A stretch of 64,000 bases of DNA from Planctomycetaceae bacterium (GTDB lineage: Bacteria > Planctomycetota > SZUA-567), in the NCBI GenBank assembly GCA_021203245.1, contig JAJQBO010000203.1:1-64000 (forward strand). Reading direction: 5' to 3'. Shown one piece after another: positions 17,967-27,651 of this stretch (positions within the stretch are counted from its first letter, which is position 1; each line of letters starts with the position of its first letter). The notes under the pieces are model-generated. The model was not told the origin of the DNA. It was given only the letters and a program-made list of their open reading frames with translations, and ran no database searches. The position numbers were made by a program, and so were the translations under genes.

Positions 17967-18815
17967 ATGGCGGCAAAGATCCTGGCGATCATGAACCAGA
18001 AGGGTGGGGTGGGGAAAACTACCACCACCGTGAACCTCGGGGCTGTCCTGGCCCAGGAGCACGGCCGCAAGGTTCTGCTGGTCGACCTCGATCCACAGGC
18101 CAACATGTCGGACCACATCGGCCTCGACCCGAACCTGACCGAGCAATCGGTCTACAACGTGATTGTCGACAATGTCGACCCGCGCCAGGTCATCCGCCGC
18201 GTCCACGGCATGGCGGCCTTGCCGGCCAACCTCGATTTGTCGGGCGCGGAAGTGGAACTCGCCGGGACCGACGGCTGGAGCTCCCGCCTCCGCGACGCGC
18301 TCGCGGCGGTCAGGGACGATTACGATTTTATCCTGATGGACTGCCCGCCCAGCCTCGGCGTCCTCACCGTCTCCGGGCTTGCCGCCGCCGACACGGTACT
18401 GGTGGCGATGGAGGCCGAATACCTGGCGCTCCGAGGCATCAGCCAGTTGGTCGGCACGGTGCACAAGGTTTCGGAGTCATTGAATCCCGGCCTTGAAGTC
18501 GGCGGCGTGCTGTTCTGCATGTTCGACGGCAGGACCACCCTGGCCCGAGAGGTGCGCGACGAAGTGGAGCGGTTTTTCCCAGGCAAGGTCTTCCGGACGG
18601 CGGTGCGCAAGAATGTCCGTCTCGCCGAAGCGCCCAGTCGCGGCCTGACCATCCTCGAATATGAGCCGTCCTGCGCCGGCGCGGACGATTACCGCGAGGT
18701 GGCGCGCGAATTTGTCGAACGCTTCGACCCGGAAATAGTCGATGCCGAAGGCGACATCATGGCGGCGGTGCCGGTGATTATTAAGGATAGTGAGCAGGTT
18801 TCCTTGAATAATTGA
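17967..18815 (+). CDS. ParA/Soj family partition ATPase
   Basis: Deviant Walker ATPase of 282 residues that positions chromosomes or large complexes on the nucleoid. Motifs are NQKGGVGKTTTTVNLG (deviant Walker A), LVDLDPQANMSDHIG, and LMDCPPSLGVLT. The C-terminal helices fit the chromosomal Soj group, not MinD, as no amphipathic membrane helix is visible. The start is ATG 17967 with GGAG upstream. No parB follows within the window, and the A+T repeat right after the gene separates it from the helicase. Confidence 0.85.
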   Translation: MAAKILAIMNQKGGVGKTTTTVNLGAVLAQEHGRKVLLVDLDPQANMSDHIGLDPNLTEQSVYNVIVDNVDPRQVIRRVHGMAALPANLDLSGAEVELAGTDGWSSRLRDALAAVRDDYDFILMDCPPSLGVLTVSGLAAADTVLVAMEAEYLALRGISQLVGTVHKVSESLNPGLEVGGVLFCMFDGRTTLAREVRDEVERFFPGKVFRTAVRKNVRLAEAPSRGLTILEYEPSCAGADDYREVAREFVERFDPEIVDAEGDIMAAVPVIIKDSEQVSLNN

Positions 18816-18830
18816 GGATTATGATTTTTG

Positions 18831-18960
18831 AATTCACAATGCACAATTCATAATTCACAATGATTATACAATGACACAATTATGCAATTTTACGATGGCG
18901 CATTATGAATTGTTCCACTGCTCAATAATTGTGAATTGTGAATTATAAATTGTGAATTGA
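18831..18960. repeat. A+T-rich palindromic repeat, copy 1
   Basis: The left arm is made of AATTCACAAT, GCACAATT and CATAATT words. The right arm has the complementary AATTGTG and AATTATA words, so the whole can fold as one long hairpin. It ends 68 bases before the helicase start. Confidence 0.75.
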
Positions 18961-19028
18961 GGTTCTGGCGTCGCGTGGCGACGTCCTTTTTTTGTCAATC
19001 CCGTTTTGCTAACGTGCGGGGAGCGTGT

Positions 19029-21875
19029 ATGTACCCAGTGGTGGTGGCAATTGACTTGGAAACAACCGGTGCGGATCCGTACCACGACCGCATCATCGAG
19101 GTCGGGGCGTTGGTTATCGAGGACGGCGTGCCGACCCGCGAATTTTCCCAGCTTATCAACCCGGAACGGCCGCTGTCCGCCGCCATCATCAAGCTGACCG
19201 GCATCACCCAGGACATGCTCGACAGCGCCCGCGATTCGGCGTCGGTGCTCGAGGAGTTCCTCGAGTTCCTGCCCGAAGGCGCGCTGTGCATCGCCCATAA
19301 CGCCGCCTTTGACAGGCAGTTTCTCCGCACCGCGACAAAGGAACGCTTCCGTCATCCCGTTCTCGACACGGTCGAACTGTCCCGTATCTGCTTTCCGCAT
19401 CTGCCAAGCCACAGCCTGGCCGTGTTGACCGAGGTGTTCGATTTTTCCTGCGAAAAGTCGTCCCACCGTGCGTTGGCGGACTGCGAAACGCTGGCGCAAC
19501 TCTGGGCCGCCATCCTCGAGCGCGCCCGCGAAATTCCCCTCGCCGCCATCGGCGAGATGAACCGCCTTCTCGCCACCAACGCGCGCCATCCCTACCGGGA
19601 ATTCTTCGCCAAACTGGCGCAGGAGCGCCTGTCCTCCGGCCTTGGCCACGAGACCGACTACGGCAGCCTGTTCCCGGTGCGGCGTCCGTTCCAGCCGCGC
19701 ACGCCCATCGACGGGGAAGGGGAGTTCTCGCCCATCGACAAGGATGAGGTCAAGGGCTGGTTCGCCGCCGCCGGCGCGTTCGCCCAGGCCTTCCCGGGCT
19801 ATGAAAACCGCGACGGCCAGATGGAGATGGCCGAGCGGGTCACCGAATCCTTCAACACCGGCAAGCACCTGATGGTCGAGGCCGGGACAGGCATCGGCAA
19901 GAGCCTCGCCTATCTCGCCCCGGCTGTCCGCTTCGCCGTCTCGAACGACACACCGGTCATCGTCTCGACCAACACGAAGAATCTCCAGGCGCAGTTGTTC
20001 GAAAAAGACCTACCGCTGCTGCGAAAAGCCCTCGACATCGACTTCAAGGCCGCGCTCCTCAAGGGGCGGCGGAACTATCTGTGCCTGCGAAAGCTCCTCT
20101 ATCTTCTCGACCAGATGGAGACCGAGCTGGACGCCGACGACCGCATGCGGCTGTTGAACATCCTGCCGTGGGCGGCGTGGTCTGACACGGGTGACATTAC
20201 GGAAAACATCGTCGCCGGGCGGCCCCACTTCGCGCCCTTGTGGGCGAAGCTGTCGACCGTGGGCGACGAGTGCATGGGCCGGGGCTGCAAGCGCTTCCGC
20301 CAGTGTTTTGTCTGGCGCGCCCGGGCCGAGGCCCAGGACGCCGACGTGGTCGTGGCGAACCATTCCCTCGTTTTCGCGGAACTCGGGTCGAAAAGCCCGG
20401 CCTTGCCCGACCACCGCCACATGGTTTTTGACGAAGCGCACAACCTCGAGGACGCGGCCACCAACCACCTGGCGGTCGAACTCACGCCGACGCGTATCAT
20501 CACCGCCGTCAACCGGCTGCACCGCTCCGGCAGGAAAGGCGCAACCGGCCTGATGTCGTCGATGGAAAAAAGTTATGCCGTCGTGGCGGGCACGGTGCCG
20601 GATTTGGCCGAGATGGCGTTCCGCCGTATCGAGGAAATACGCCAGGCGGTGACCGAGACGCACGAGTGCATTCCGCCCTTTTTCCACGCCATCGAGGCGG
20701 CGTTGTCGTCCCGGAAGCAAGGCGAGTCCTGCCGCTACCGCGCCGACGACAAGCGCCCGGCGATCTGGGAACCGGTGGAAGCGGCGGAAAAGGACCTCTT
20801 TGCCGCGCTGGCCGGGGTGCTGCACGGCGTCGAAGGGCTGGTCGGCGTCACCCGCGAACTCGAGGAAAACACCATTCCCTACCAGATGGAGTTTATCCGC
20901 GAGCTGGAGGCGGCGACGTCGTGGATTCGCGAAATCACCGAAGACGCCACCTTCATTCTCCAGGGTGCGTCCAACGAGTACGTCTATTGGCTCGAACGCA
21001 CCGGTTCGAAATCGGGGCAGGTCCGCGCCGTCGCCGCGCCGGTCGCGGTGGGGCCGCTCCTGTTCGATCAGCTCTACCAGATGAAGCGGTCGCTCGTCTT
21101 CTGCTCCGCCACGATGACGGTGCGGAACCGGTTCGACTTTTTGGCGCGCCGTCTCGGCATCGGCCTGATTCCGCCCGAGCGTCTCGTCACCTTCAACGCC
21201 GGCACGCCCTATGATTACCGCCACCAGTGCCTGGTCGCCGCGCCGGTGTTCCTGCCCGAGCCGGGCGCGCGCGACGGCGATTATGCGGCCGAACTCGCCG
21301 CCTTTCTCTCGGAAGTATTCCGCCGCACCGACGGCCGCGCCATGACCCTGTTCACGAGTTACGACATGCTTTCGCGCGTCGCCGATGTGCTCGAAAAGGA
21401 TTTTGTCGGGGACGGCATCACGCTGCTGGCGCAAGGGAGATCGGGGTCGCGCGAAAACATTACGTCGATTTTCAAACGCGGCAACCGCAGCGTCTTGTTG
21501 GGGATGCATTCCTTCTGGGAAGGGGTCGACGTCCAGGGGGACGCCTTGTCGTGCCTTGCCATCGCCAGGCTGCCGTTCGGGGTGCAGACAGACCCGATTA
21601 TCGAGGCGCGCTGCGAAAAGGTCGAGGCGGACGGCGGCAACGCCTTTATGGAGTATTCGCTCCCGTCGGCGGTTATCCGTTTCCGCCAGGGCTTCGGCCG
21701 CCTCATCCGGTCGCAGACCGACCGGGGCGTCGCCATTATCGCCGACCGCCGCGTCGTCGTGAAGCGTTACGGCCAATGGTTCCGCGACTCGATCCCGTGC
21801 CCGACGGAAACGTATTCCGACCGGGAGAAGCTGCTGGACGACATTGAGGACTTCCTTGCCGTAAAGGACAGATAA
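19029..21875 (+). CDS. DinG-type ATP-dependent helicase with N-terminal exonuclease
   Basis: 948 residues. Residues 1-180 are a DEDDh 3'-5' exonuclease of the DnaQ type: DLETTG, HNAAFD and HRALADCE carry the acidic and His residues. The rest is an XPD/DinG superfamily II helicase: MVEAGTGIGKSLAYL (Walker A), DEAH box (VFDEAHNLED), and four cysteines (C from RRNYLCLRK, ECMGRGC and QCFVW) that should hold a 4Fe-4S cluster. Motif VI is RFRQGFGRLIRS. This exonuclease-helicase fusion is typical of Firmicutes and other DinG proteins; roles are in DNA repair and R-loop or replication-fork processing. Start at ATG 19029 (GGGGAG). Confidence 0.92.
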   Translation: MYPVVVAIDLETTGADPYHDRIIEVGALVIEDGVPTREFSQLINPERPLSAAIIKLTGITQDMLDSARDSASVLEEFLEFLPEGALCIAHNAAFDRQFLRTATKERFRHPVLDTVELSRICFPHLPSHSLAVLTEVFDFSCEKSSHRALADCETLAQLWAAILERAREIPLAAIGEMNRLLATNARHPYREFFAKLAQERLSSGLGHETDYGSLFPVRRPFQPRTPIDGEGEFSPIDKDEVKGWFAAAGAFAQAFPGYENRDGQMEMAERVTESFNTGKHLMVEAGTGIGKSLAYLAPAVRFAVSNDTPVIVSTNTKNLQAQLFEKDLPLLRKALDIDFKAALLKGRRNYLCLRKLLYLLDQMETELDADDRMRLLNILPWAAWSDTGDITENIVAGRPHFAPLWAKLSTVGDECMGRGCKRFRQCFVWRARAEAQDADVVVANHSLVFAELGSKSPALPDHRHMVFDEAHNLEDAATNHLAVELTPTRIITAVNRLHRSGRKGATGLMSSMEKSYAVVAGTVPDLAEMAFRRIEEIRQAVTETHECIPPFFHAIEAALSSRKQGESCRYRADDKRPAIWEPVEAAEKDLFAALAGVLHGVEGLVGVTRELEENTIPYQMEFIRELEAATSWIREITEDATFILQGASNEYVYWLERTGSKSGQVRAVAAPVAVGPLLFDQLYQMKRSLVFCSATMTVRNRFDFLARRLGIGLIPPERLVTFNAGTPYDYRHQCLVAAPVFLPEPGARDGDYAAELAAFLSEVFRRTDGRAMTLFTSYDMLSRVADVLEKDFVGDGITLLAQGRSGSRENITSIFKRGNRSVLLGMHSFWEGVDVQGDALSCLAIARLPFGVQTDPIIEARCEKVEADGGNAFMEYSLPSAVIRFRQGFGRLIRSQTDRGVAIIADRRVVVKRYGQWFRDSIPCPTETYSDREKLLDDIEDFLAVKDR

Positions 21876-21902
21876 TATTGCGGCCAAAAACCCGTTTCTT
21901 GA

Positions 21903-22021
21903 ATGCATAATTCACAATGCATAATTATGCACCAATGAAACAATGCACAATGGCCTGAGAAGAATTGTGAAGTATAGAATTATCTAATAATTGTGAATTA
22001 TGAATTGTGAATTGTGAATTG
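21903..22021. repeat. A+T-rich palindromic repeat, copy 2
   Basis: CATAATTCACAATGC words on the left and AATTGTGAATTATG words on the right form inverted arms. The repeat ends 21 bases before the typA ATG and covers most of the space where a promoter would be. Confidence 0.75.
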
Positions 22022-22042
22022 AACTAGAACTGGATTGAAACA

Positions 22043-23902
22043 ATGCAGCAGGAAATCGCCGACCTCAGAAACATCGCCATCATCGCCCACGTCGATCACG
22101 GCAAAACCACCCTCGTTGACGCCCTCCTTCGCCAATGCCACGTGTTCAGGCAGAATCAGGACGTAGCCGACTGCGTCATGGACTCGAACGCCATCGAACG
22201 CGAACGCGGCATCACCATCTTTTCGAAAAACGCCGCCATCAACTATGAAGGCGTGCGCATCAACGTCATCGACACGCCCGGCCACGCCGACTTCGGCGGC
22301 GAGGTCGAACGCGTCCTCGATATGGCCGACGGCGTGCTCCTCCTCGTCGACGCCTTCGACGGCCCCATGCCGCAGACCCGGTTTGTGCTCCGGAAAGCGC
22401 TCCAGGCCGGCCTCAAGCCCCTGGTCGTCGTCAACAAAATCGACCGCCCGGGCGCGCGCGCCCACGAGGTGCTGGACGAAGTGTTCGAACTCTTCCTGCA
22501 ATTGGACGCGAACGAAGAACAGCTCGACTTCCCCGTCATCTACGCCTCCGGCCGCCAGGGCATCGCCAAGGCCGAAATGGAGGACGACTCGAATGACTGC
22601 CGCCCGCTCCTGGACGCTATCCTGAAGTACATCCCCGCGCCGGTCGCCGACCGGGACGGTCCCTTGCAGATGCAGGTCGCGGCCATCGATTACAACGACT
22701 ATGTCGGCCGTATCGCCATCGGCCGCGTCAACCGTGGCGCGGTGCGGGAAAAGTCGGAAGTCACCATCATGCTCCGGGACGGTGGCCAGCGCACCGGCCG
22801 CATCGAAAACATCCAGATTTTCGACGGCATCGGCAAGGCTTCCGTAAAGGATGTCCTGGCCGGCGACATCGCGCTGGTCACAGGCATTTCCGACATCGGC
22901 ATCTACGACACCATCGCCGACCCGGCCGCGTCCGAGGCCCTGCCGGTGATTGAAATCGACGAACCCACGCTCACGATGGAGTTCAAGGCCAACGACAGCC
23001 CGTTCCTCGGCCGCGAAGGCCAGTTCGTCACCAGCCGCCACCTGAAGGAACGCCTGGACCGCGAACTCCGTTCCAACATTGCGCTCCGCATGGAGCCGAC
23101 CCCGGACGGCTTCCTCGTCGGCGGTCGCGGCCTGTTGCACCTTGGCATCGTCATCGAGACGATGCGCCGCGAAGGCTACGAGTTCTCCGTCGGCAGGCCG
23201 AACGTGGTCTACCGCGAGATCAACGGGCAAAAGCACGAGCCGGTCGAGGCCCTTTCCGTCGACGTCCCCGAGGACGTCAGCGGCAAGGTGATGGAACTGG
23301 TGGGCGCGCGCAAGGGCGAACTCGAGAAAATCGAACACCGGAATGGCGGCCTGCACCTGTCGTTCAAGATACCGAGCCGCGGCCTCATCGGCCTCCGGAG
23401 CCGCCTCCTCACCGCCACCCGGGGCGAGGCGGTTATGCACCACGTCTTCTGGGACTACGAACCGTTTAAAGGCGAGGTCCCCGGCCGCGCCAACGGCGTC
23501 CTCGTCTCGTCGTCACAAGGCAAGGCCACGGCGTACGCCCTGGACGGGTTGCAGCTTCGCGGCCAGTTCTTCATTCATCCGCAGACCGACGTCTACGAAG
23601 GCATGATCGTGGGCGAGAACTCCCGCCCCGACGACCTGGACGTTAATGTCTGCCGCGAGAAAAAGCTGACGAACGTCCGCGCCTCCGGCTCGCACGACAA
23701 GAACGCCGATCTCGCGCCGCCCAGGGAATTCTCGCTCGAGGCCGCGCTCGAATATCTGGAAGACGACGAACTCCTCGAAGTCACCCCCGTCTCGCTACGG
23801 CTCCGCAAGCGCGTTCGCACCGAGAACGAGCGCCGCAAGCAGGAGCGGGTCATCCGCCTCGCCGCCAAGGAAGCGGCCCGCGAGGCGAGCGCGGAGGCAT
23901 AA
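22043..23902 (+). CDS. typA: Ribosome-associated GTPase TypA/BipA
   Basis: Translational GTPase of the elongation factor family that assists 50S assembly and stress adaptation. G motifs are AHVDHGKTT (G1), RGITI (G2), DTPGH (G3) and NKID (G4). Later domains have the EF-G-like domain III and V, and the TypA-specific C-terminal domain with the GLRSRLLTATRGEAVMHH stretch. The 619 residues match the family, with a slightly longer basic Arg/Lys/Ala tail. It lies behind an A+T repeat, with no obvious separate promoter. Confidence 0.96.
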   Translation: MQQEIADLRNIAIIAHVDHGKTTLVDALLRQCHVFRQNQDVADCVMDSNAIERERGITIFSKNAAINYEGVRINVIDTPGHADFGGEVERVLDMADGVLLLVDAFDGPMPQTRFVLRKALQAGLKPLVVVNKIDRPGARAHEVLDEVFELFLQLDANEEQLDFPVIYASGRQGIAKAEMEDDSNDCRPLLDAILKYIPAPVADRDGPLQMQVAAIDYNDYVGRIAIGRVNRGAVREKSEVTIMLRDGGQRTGRIENIQIFDGIGKASVKDVLAGDIALVTGISDIGIYDTIADPAASEALPVIEIDEPTLTMEFKANDSPFLGREGQFVTSRHLKERLDRELRSNIALRMEPTPDGFLVGGRGLLHLGIVIETMRREGYEFSVGRPNVVYREINGQKHEPVEALSVDVPEDVSGKVMELVGARKGELEKIEHRNGGLHLSFKIPSRGLIGLRSRLLTATRGEAVMHHVFWDYEPFKGEVPGRANGVLVSSSQGKATAYALDGLQLRGQFFIHPQTDVYEGMIVGENSRPDDLDVNVCREKKLTNVRASGSHDKNADLAPPREFSLEAALEYLEDDELLEVTPVSLRLRKRVRTENERRKQERVIRLAAKEAAREASAEA

Positions 23903-23915
23903 CGGCGCGCTGGCG

Positions 23916-23943
23916 GCGGGGAAAACGGCCCTGTTTTCCCCGC
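23916..23943 (+). terminator. Hairpin after typA
   Basis: GCGGGGAAAAC and GTTTTCCCCGC form an 11-base-pair stem with a 6-base loop. It is followed by only a weak pyrimidine tract, so it may be a terminator or merely a stable 3' end. Confidence 0.5.
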
Positions 23944-24034
23944 GCCTCTTGCGTCACCCCGGGTAAGGCTTATAATCAACCATGGACGGAAGTTAAGGCG
24001 ATGTAACGCCTCTACCCTGGAAAAAGCGAGGATC

Positions 24035-24571
24035 ATGGCTTTCGGCTGGACTCTCCTTCTCATCTTCCTCGCCCGGTGCACCGACGTGACCTTGGGGGTC
24101 TTCCGCATCCTCATGGTGGTGAAGGGGAGGAAGCTGGTGGCGGCCGGCCTCGGCTTTTTCGAGGTCATGGTGTTCATTTCGGTCATGAACGTCGTCCTGG
24201 GCGGCGGCAAATCGCTGACCATTTACGAACTCCTCGCCTACTGCAGCGGTTTCGCCGCCGGTAACATCGTCGGGTCCTTTCTCGAGAGCAAACTCACCGA
24301 CGCCTACGTCATCGCCGAACTTATCGCCGAGCAGAACGAACGCTCCGATGATCTTATCGCCAAGCTGCGCGAAACCGGCTTCGGCACCACGGTCATTCAC
24401 GCCGAGGGCCGCAGCGGCGCGCGGCTGGTCATCAAGGTGATTTGTTCGCGCAAGCATTCGACCACGGTCAAGAAGATCGCCGACGATCACGGCGCGTTCC
24501 TCTATATCGCCGATATCAAGGGGGTGTCTGGCGGATACTTCACCGGCGGCGCAAATCTCAAGCGGAAGTAG
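24035..24571 (+). CDS. UPF0316 / DUF2179 membrane protein
   Basis: 178-residue protein with three to four N-terminal membrane helices (TLLLIFLARCTDVTLGVFRI, the family's opening pattern, then FFEVMVFISVMNVVLG and LAYCSGFAAGNIVGSFLE) and a cytoplasmic DUF2179 domain (GFGTTVIHAEGRSG, then KVICSRKHSTTVKKIADDH). It matches B. subtilis YebE-like proteins, whose biochemical role is unknown. Transport or sensing has been suggested for DUF2179. The gene stands alone between typA and the next two-TM protein. Confidence 0.85.
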   Translation: MAFGWTLLLIFLARCTDVTLGVFRILMVVKGRKLVAAGLGFFEVMVFISVMNVVLGGGKSLTIYELLAYCSGFAAGNIVGSFLESKLTDAYVIAELIAEQNERSDDLIAKLRETGFGTTVIHAEGRSGARLVIKVICSRKHSTTVKKIADDHGAFLYIADIKGVSGGYFTGGANLKRK

Positions 24572-24602
24572 GGCGACAGCCCCCGGGAGGCGGGAAGCCG
24601 TT

Positions 24603-26129
24603 TTGGATCAACAACCCATGGCAACCTCAACAAAACCAACCCGACGCCTCCGCGCCTGGCCTGCCGTCGTCTGGCCGCTGGGCGCGACCTTCCTGTTCCT
24701 CGGCGGCGCCATCCTCTTTATCAACAAGGTCGGTTCCGATCAGCAAAAAGCGGACGCCGCCGCCCTGCGGCTGGAGAGTTACGCCCGCCTCGAGGCGGGC
24801 GACCTGGCCACCCGTGCCCGCTCCCTTGCCCACCTGTTTGTCGAGTCCCGCCTGCAAAGCCGGGCCGAACAGGAAAAGAACAGCCACCTCCTCGTCCGGG
24901 GCGTCATGGACGGCGTCCAGCGCGTGCTCGGCGCCGGACTGGAAAAGTCGCGGAGCGCGTCGACGCTCCGGGACGTGGGCGAATTTCCCACCGGCTTCGA
25001 GGGCCTGCGGGTCTATCTTGAACTGGCCGGCGCGGGCGACCGGAACGGCAACGCGGCCCTGACGGCGCTCAGGGCCTGCGCGCCCGAACTGGCCGAACTG
25101 CTCCCGCCCGGCTGTTCCCTCACCGTGGTCGAAAACAACTTCGAGGAACTCCTGTCCCTCGGCGGCGGGACACTGCCGGAAGATCCCCGCGTCACCAGCG
25201 TCACCCGCGAATTCATCTGGGGCGACGGCGAAGAGGGCCGCCACTGGACCCTGCAGGTATCGCTCGCGGAAAAGGACGAATACCCGTATCCCGACGCGGC
25301 CGAACTCGGCCGGCACCTGGCCGAACAGTTGGGAACCGTCCGCCTCGCCGACGCCGTCTGGCGCGGCTGGCTGGTGGACCGTTCCGGCAAGGCGGTCGGG
25401 TCGTTTCCGGCATCTCAAGCCGGGAATGCCGCCGACGCCACCCTGCCGCCGTTTGTCGACGCCTGGGACGAGTGGGTCGAGGTCGACCGCTCGCGTCTGG
25501 TATGGATGAACCGGGCCGAGAGCCTGCCGCAGGTCGGTCTTGCTCCCGCCGTGGCCGTCTCCATCGCCATGCCGCCCCCGCCGCTCGTTCCGGCCGAGGT
25601 GTTTGCGAAAGACCTCCGTTGGAGCACCTTCCTGACCGCGTTTTTACTGCTGTCCCTCGGGCTGTGGGCCTGGTTTATTCGCGCCATGATGACCGGGCGG
25701 GGCGTCGGCATGTCGTCGCGCCGCACCGTCGCCGCCCCTGGCGCTGCCGCACCGACCGAGCCGCACCCGTACCCACACAAGCGCGACATTCCCACCGCAC
25801 CGCCGCCTCTGCCGCGCAACCGCCTGGTCAGGGCCGCTCCGGCGGAACGCCCTGCCGCAGCCGATGCCGCCAGCCTGATCGTCGCCGACATCGACGACAC
25901 GGGCGAGGTGCATGTGGAGACGATTGTCCAGCCGCCGCGCGGCCCCGCCATTGTCATCCCGTCCGGTAGCCTTCAGCGCCTGCAGGAGCGCCATCGCGGC
26001 GGCAAGGGAAGGAAAGGGAGTCGCGTTCTCGATCACGCCAAGAGCAAGCTCCTCCGCGAACTCGCCGGCCGGGTCAGACCTGTGGTCGAAGGCCGCGAGC
26101 GGCCGACAGCCAAATCCGGCAAGGGGTGA
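24603..26129 (+). CDS. Unrecognised two-TM protein with periplasmic domain
   Basis: No family was recognised. 508 residues with a sensor-like plan: an N-terminal membrane helix (VWPLGATFLFLGGAILFI), about 290 residues outside, a second helix (TFLTAFLLLSLGLWAWFI), and a cytoplasmic tail of about 145 residues rich in Pro, Ala and Arg. No kinase, GGDEF, HAMP or other effector domain is visible. The N-terminal extracytoplasmic part might be a Cache/dCache-like sensor but this is only inferred from the topology. It may act with a partner elsewhere. The TTG at 24603 is used (GGGAAG upstream); ATG 24618 is an alternative. Confidence 0.7.
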   Translation: MDQQPMATSTKPTRRLRAWPAVVWPLGATFLFLGGAILFINKVGSDQQKADAAALRLESYARLEAGDLATRARSLAHLFVESRLQSRAEQEKNSHLLVRGVMDGVQRVLGAGLEKSRSASTLRDVGEFPTGFEGLRVYLELAGAGDRNGNAALTALRACAPELAELLPPGCSLTVVENNFEELLSLGGGTLPEDPRVTSVTREFIWGDGEEGRHWTLQVSLAEKDEYPYPDAAELGRHLAEQLGTVRLADAVWRGWLVDRSGKAVGSFPASQAGNAADATLPPFVDAWDEWVEVDRSRLVWMNRAESLPQVGLAPAVAVSIAMPPPPLVPAEVFAKDLRWSTFLTAFLLLSLGLWAWFIRAMMTGRGVGMSSRRTVAAPGAAAPTEPHPYPHKRDIPTAPPPLPRNRLVRAAPAERPAAADAASLIVADIDDTGEVHVETIVQPPRGPAIVIPSGSLQRLQERHRGGKGRKGSRVLDHAKSKLLRELAGRVRPVVEGRERPTAKSGKG

Positions 26130-26188
26130 GATAAGGTCGGGTAACTCGGCAGGACATTTTCGCCAAATCCCTCACGCCTCCCATAAAC

Positions 26189-26244
26189 GTCACCCCGGCG
26201 TGCGGACCGTGCCGGCGAAATATCGTCCGCCCCGGCTGGACTCA
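26189..26244 (+). repeat. Degenerate single unit of the 57-nt repeat
   Basis: Starts with the full GTCACCCCGGCG head, but the far end is altered (CCCGGCTGGACTC instead of GTGCCGGGGCA). Confidence 0.5.
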
Positions 26245-26277
26245 GTTTGACCAGATCCATCCCATTTCCCTCAAAAC

Positions 26278-26454
26278 GTCACCCCGGCGGTGCAGCATCG
26301 ACCAGCGGACACGCGTGTGGTTGTGCCGGGGCAAGGGCGAATGACCCTGTGCTGCAATGGCGATTCAACATACCCTGCCGCCCACGTCCAGGCCGCCTGC
26401 CCCGGCACAACTTCCCGTTTTGGATGCAGCGGACGTTTTCTCCGCCGGGGTGAC
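26278..26454. repeat. 57-nt inverted repeat pair, copy B
   Basis: Left unit 26278-26333 begins GTCACCCCGGCG and ends GTTGTGCCGGGGCA. The right unit 26398-26454 is its inverse, ending CGCCGGGGTGAC. The 64-base loop is unrelated to other loops. Confidence 0.88.
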
Positions 26455-26520
26455 GTTTGGGGGAGAATGAAGCGTATTGGTGAAACAGGCTGGAGCGAGA
26501 GGTGGTAAAAGCCAGACATG

Positions 26521-26557
26521 GGAAAGACCCGCTCACCACCGCGAGCGGGTCTTTTCC
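26521..26557. terminator. Bidirectional terminator between the two-TM gene and mcsB
   Basis: AAAGACCCGCTC pairs with GAGCGGGTCTTTT around a 7-base loop. The A and T runs on either side let it work for both converging genes. Confidence 0.75.
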
Positions 26558-26579
26558 TATCGAAACAAAAGGCATCGTC

Positions 26580-27641
26580 TCAATTCGCCTCAGCCCCCAA
26601 CTCATTCCTGATATACCGCGCCCGCACCACATCGCGGTCGTTCGATTCCAGTTCCCGCCCTTCGATGCGCTGCAAGTGCGCCGGCTGCGTGTTCAGAAAC
26701 AACCGCTGCACCTCTTTCAGGTCAACGCCGTTGAACACGCCCATGACGACCCCGAGCCGCAACGACGACAGGTGCCGCATCGCTTCCTCACTGGACATCA
26801 GCCGTGCGTTCTGCAGCACGCCCCAGGAACGCCACACCCGGTCCTCCAGTTGCGAGCGTTCCGACGTGGCCAGTTCGGCCCGCGCCTTTTCCTCGTACTG
26901 GATGATGGCGGCAATGACCGCGTCCATGTCGTCGAGGATGTCCTGCTCGCTCCGGCCGACGGTGATTTGGTTCGATATCTGGTACAGTTCGCCGAACGCC
27001 TTGGTGCCTTCGCCGTAGAAGCCCCTGACCGCCATGCGCATCTCGTACACGGCGCGGAAAACGCGCTCGATATGCCGCGTCATAACGAGGGCGGGAAGGT
27101 GGAGCATCACGGACACGCGCAGGCCTGTCCCGACATTGGTGGGGCAGGAGGTGAGGTAGCCGTAGACCGGGCTGAAGGCGAACGGCAGCCGGTCGTTCAA
27201 CTGGTCGTCCAGCGCGTTGACGCGGTCGTAGGCTTCCTGCAGGGCCAGGCCGGACATCAGGCACTGCATCCGCAGGTGGTCTTCCTCGTTCACCATGATG
27301 GCGAGGGACGTGGCCGGGTTCACGGCGACGGCGCGCGGGCCCGAGCCGTCCGCCAGTTCGCGGCTGATCAGGTGACGTTCCATCAGGAGCCGGCGGTCGA
27401 GGGGCGCCTCTTCGTCCAGCTCGTGCCAAATATAATCCTTCCCGTCGGGAAGGCTGAGGATGGCGCTCTTGATTTCGTCGAGAATTTCCCGTCGTTCCGA
27501 CTGGTCGGGATGGGTCGGGAAGCGGCGGTTGTCGAGGTTCCGGGCCAGCCGCACCCGGGTGGTGACGGCGATGCCGGAATGCGGTCCGTCGGACGCCATC
27601 CACTGGCCGCCGTCTTCGAATATGCGCTTGTTGATTTCCAT
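26580..27641 (-). CDS. mcsB: Protein-arginine kinase McsB
   Basis: Phosphorylates arginine side chains to mark proteins for ClpCP degradation, a bacterial homologue of the phosphagen kinases. 353 residues with the ATP:guanido phosphotransferase fold: TTRVRLARNL near the N-terminus, LTSCPTNVGTGLRVSVMLHLP with the catalytic Cys, and RGFYGEGTKAFGELYQISNQ. Typical McsB length. It follows mcsA by 10 bases in the same operon. Neither ctsR nor clpC, the usual Firmicute partners, is present nearby. Confidence 0.95.
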   Translation of the reverse strand: MEINKRIFEDGGQWMASDGPHSGIAVTTRVRLARNLDNRRFPTHPDQSERREILDEIKSAILSLPDGKDYIWHELDEEAPLDRRLLMERHLISRELADGSGPRAVAVNPATSLAIMVNEEDHLRMQCLMSGLALQEAYDRVNALDDQLNDRLPFAFSPVYGYLTSCPTNVGTGLRVSVMLHLPALVMTRHIERVFRAVYEMRMAVRGFYGEGTKAFGELYQISNQITVGRSEQDILDDMDAVIAAIIQYEEKARAELATSERSQLEDRVWRSWGVLQNARLMSSEEAMRHLSSLRLGVVMGVFNGVDLKEVQRLFLNTQPAHLQRIEGRELESNDRDVVRARYIRNELGAEAN

Positions 27642-27651
27642 TGATCCCTCG

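Larger units (their letters stand above)
26130..26579. other. Non-coding gap with repeats and a shared terminator
   Basis: 450 bases between converging genes. It holds a degenerate half-copy of the 57-nt unit (from 26189), a full inverted pair (26278-26454) and a palindromic terminator (26521-26557). No gene is seen. Confidence 0.75.

Noticed and set aside
18831-18960. CRISPR array from the repeated CACAATT words
   Set aside because: The words are 7-8 bases long, without spacers of constant length, and are arranged as a palindrome. No cas gene is present.
23954-23965. A GTCACCCCGGG stretch after typA resembling the head of the 57-base unit
   Set aside because: Only the first eight bases of the head match and no far end follows.
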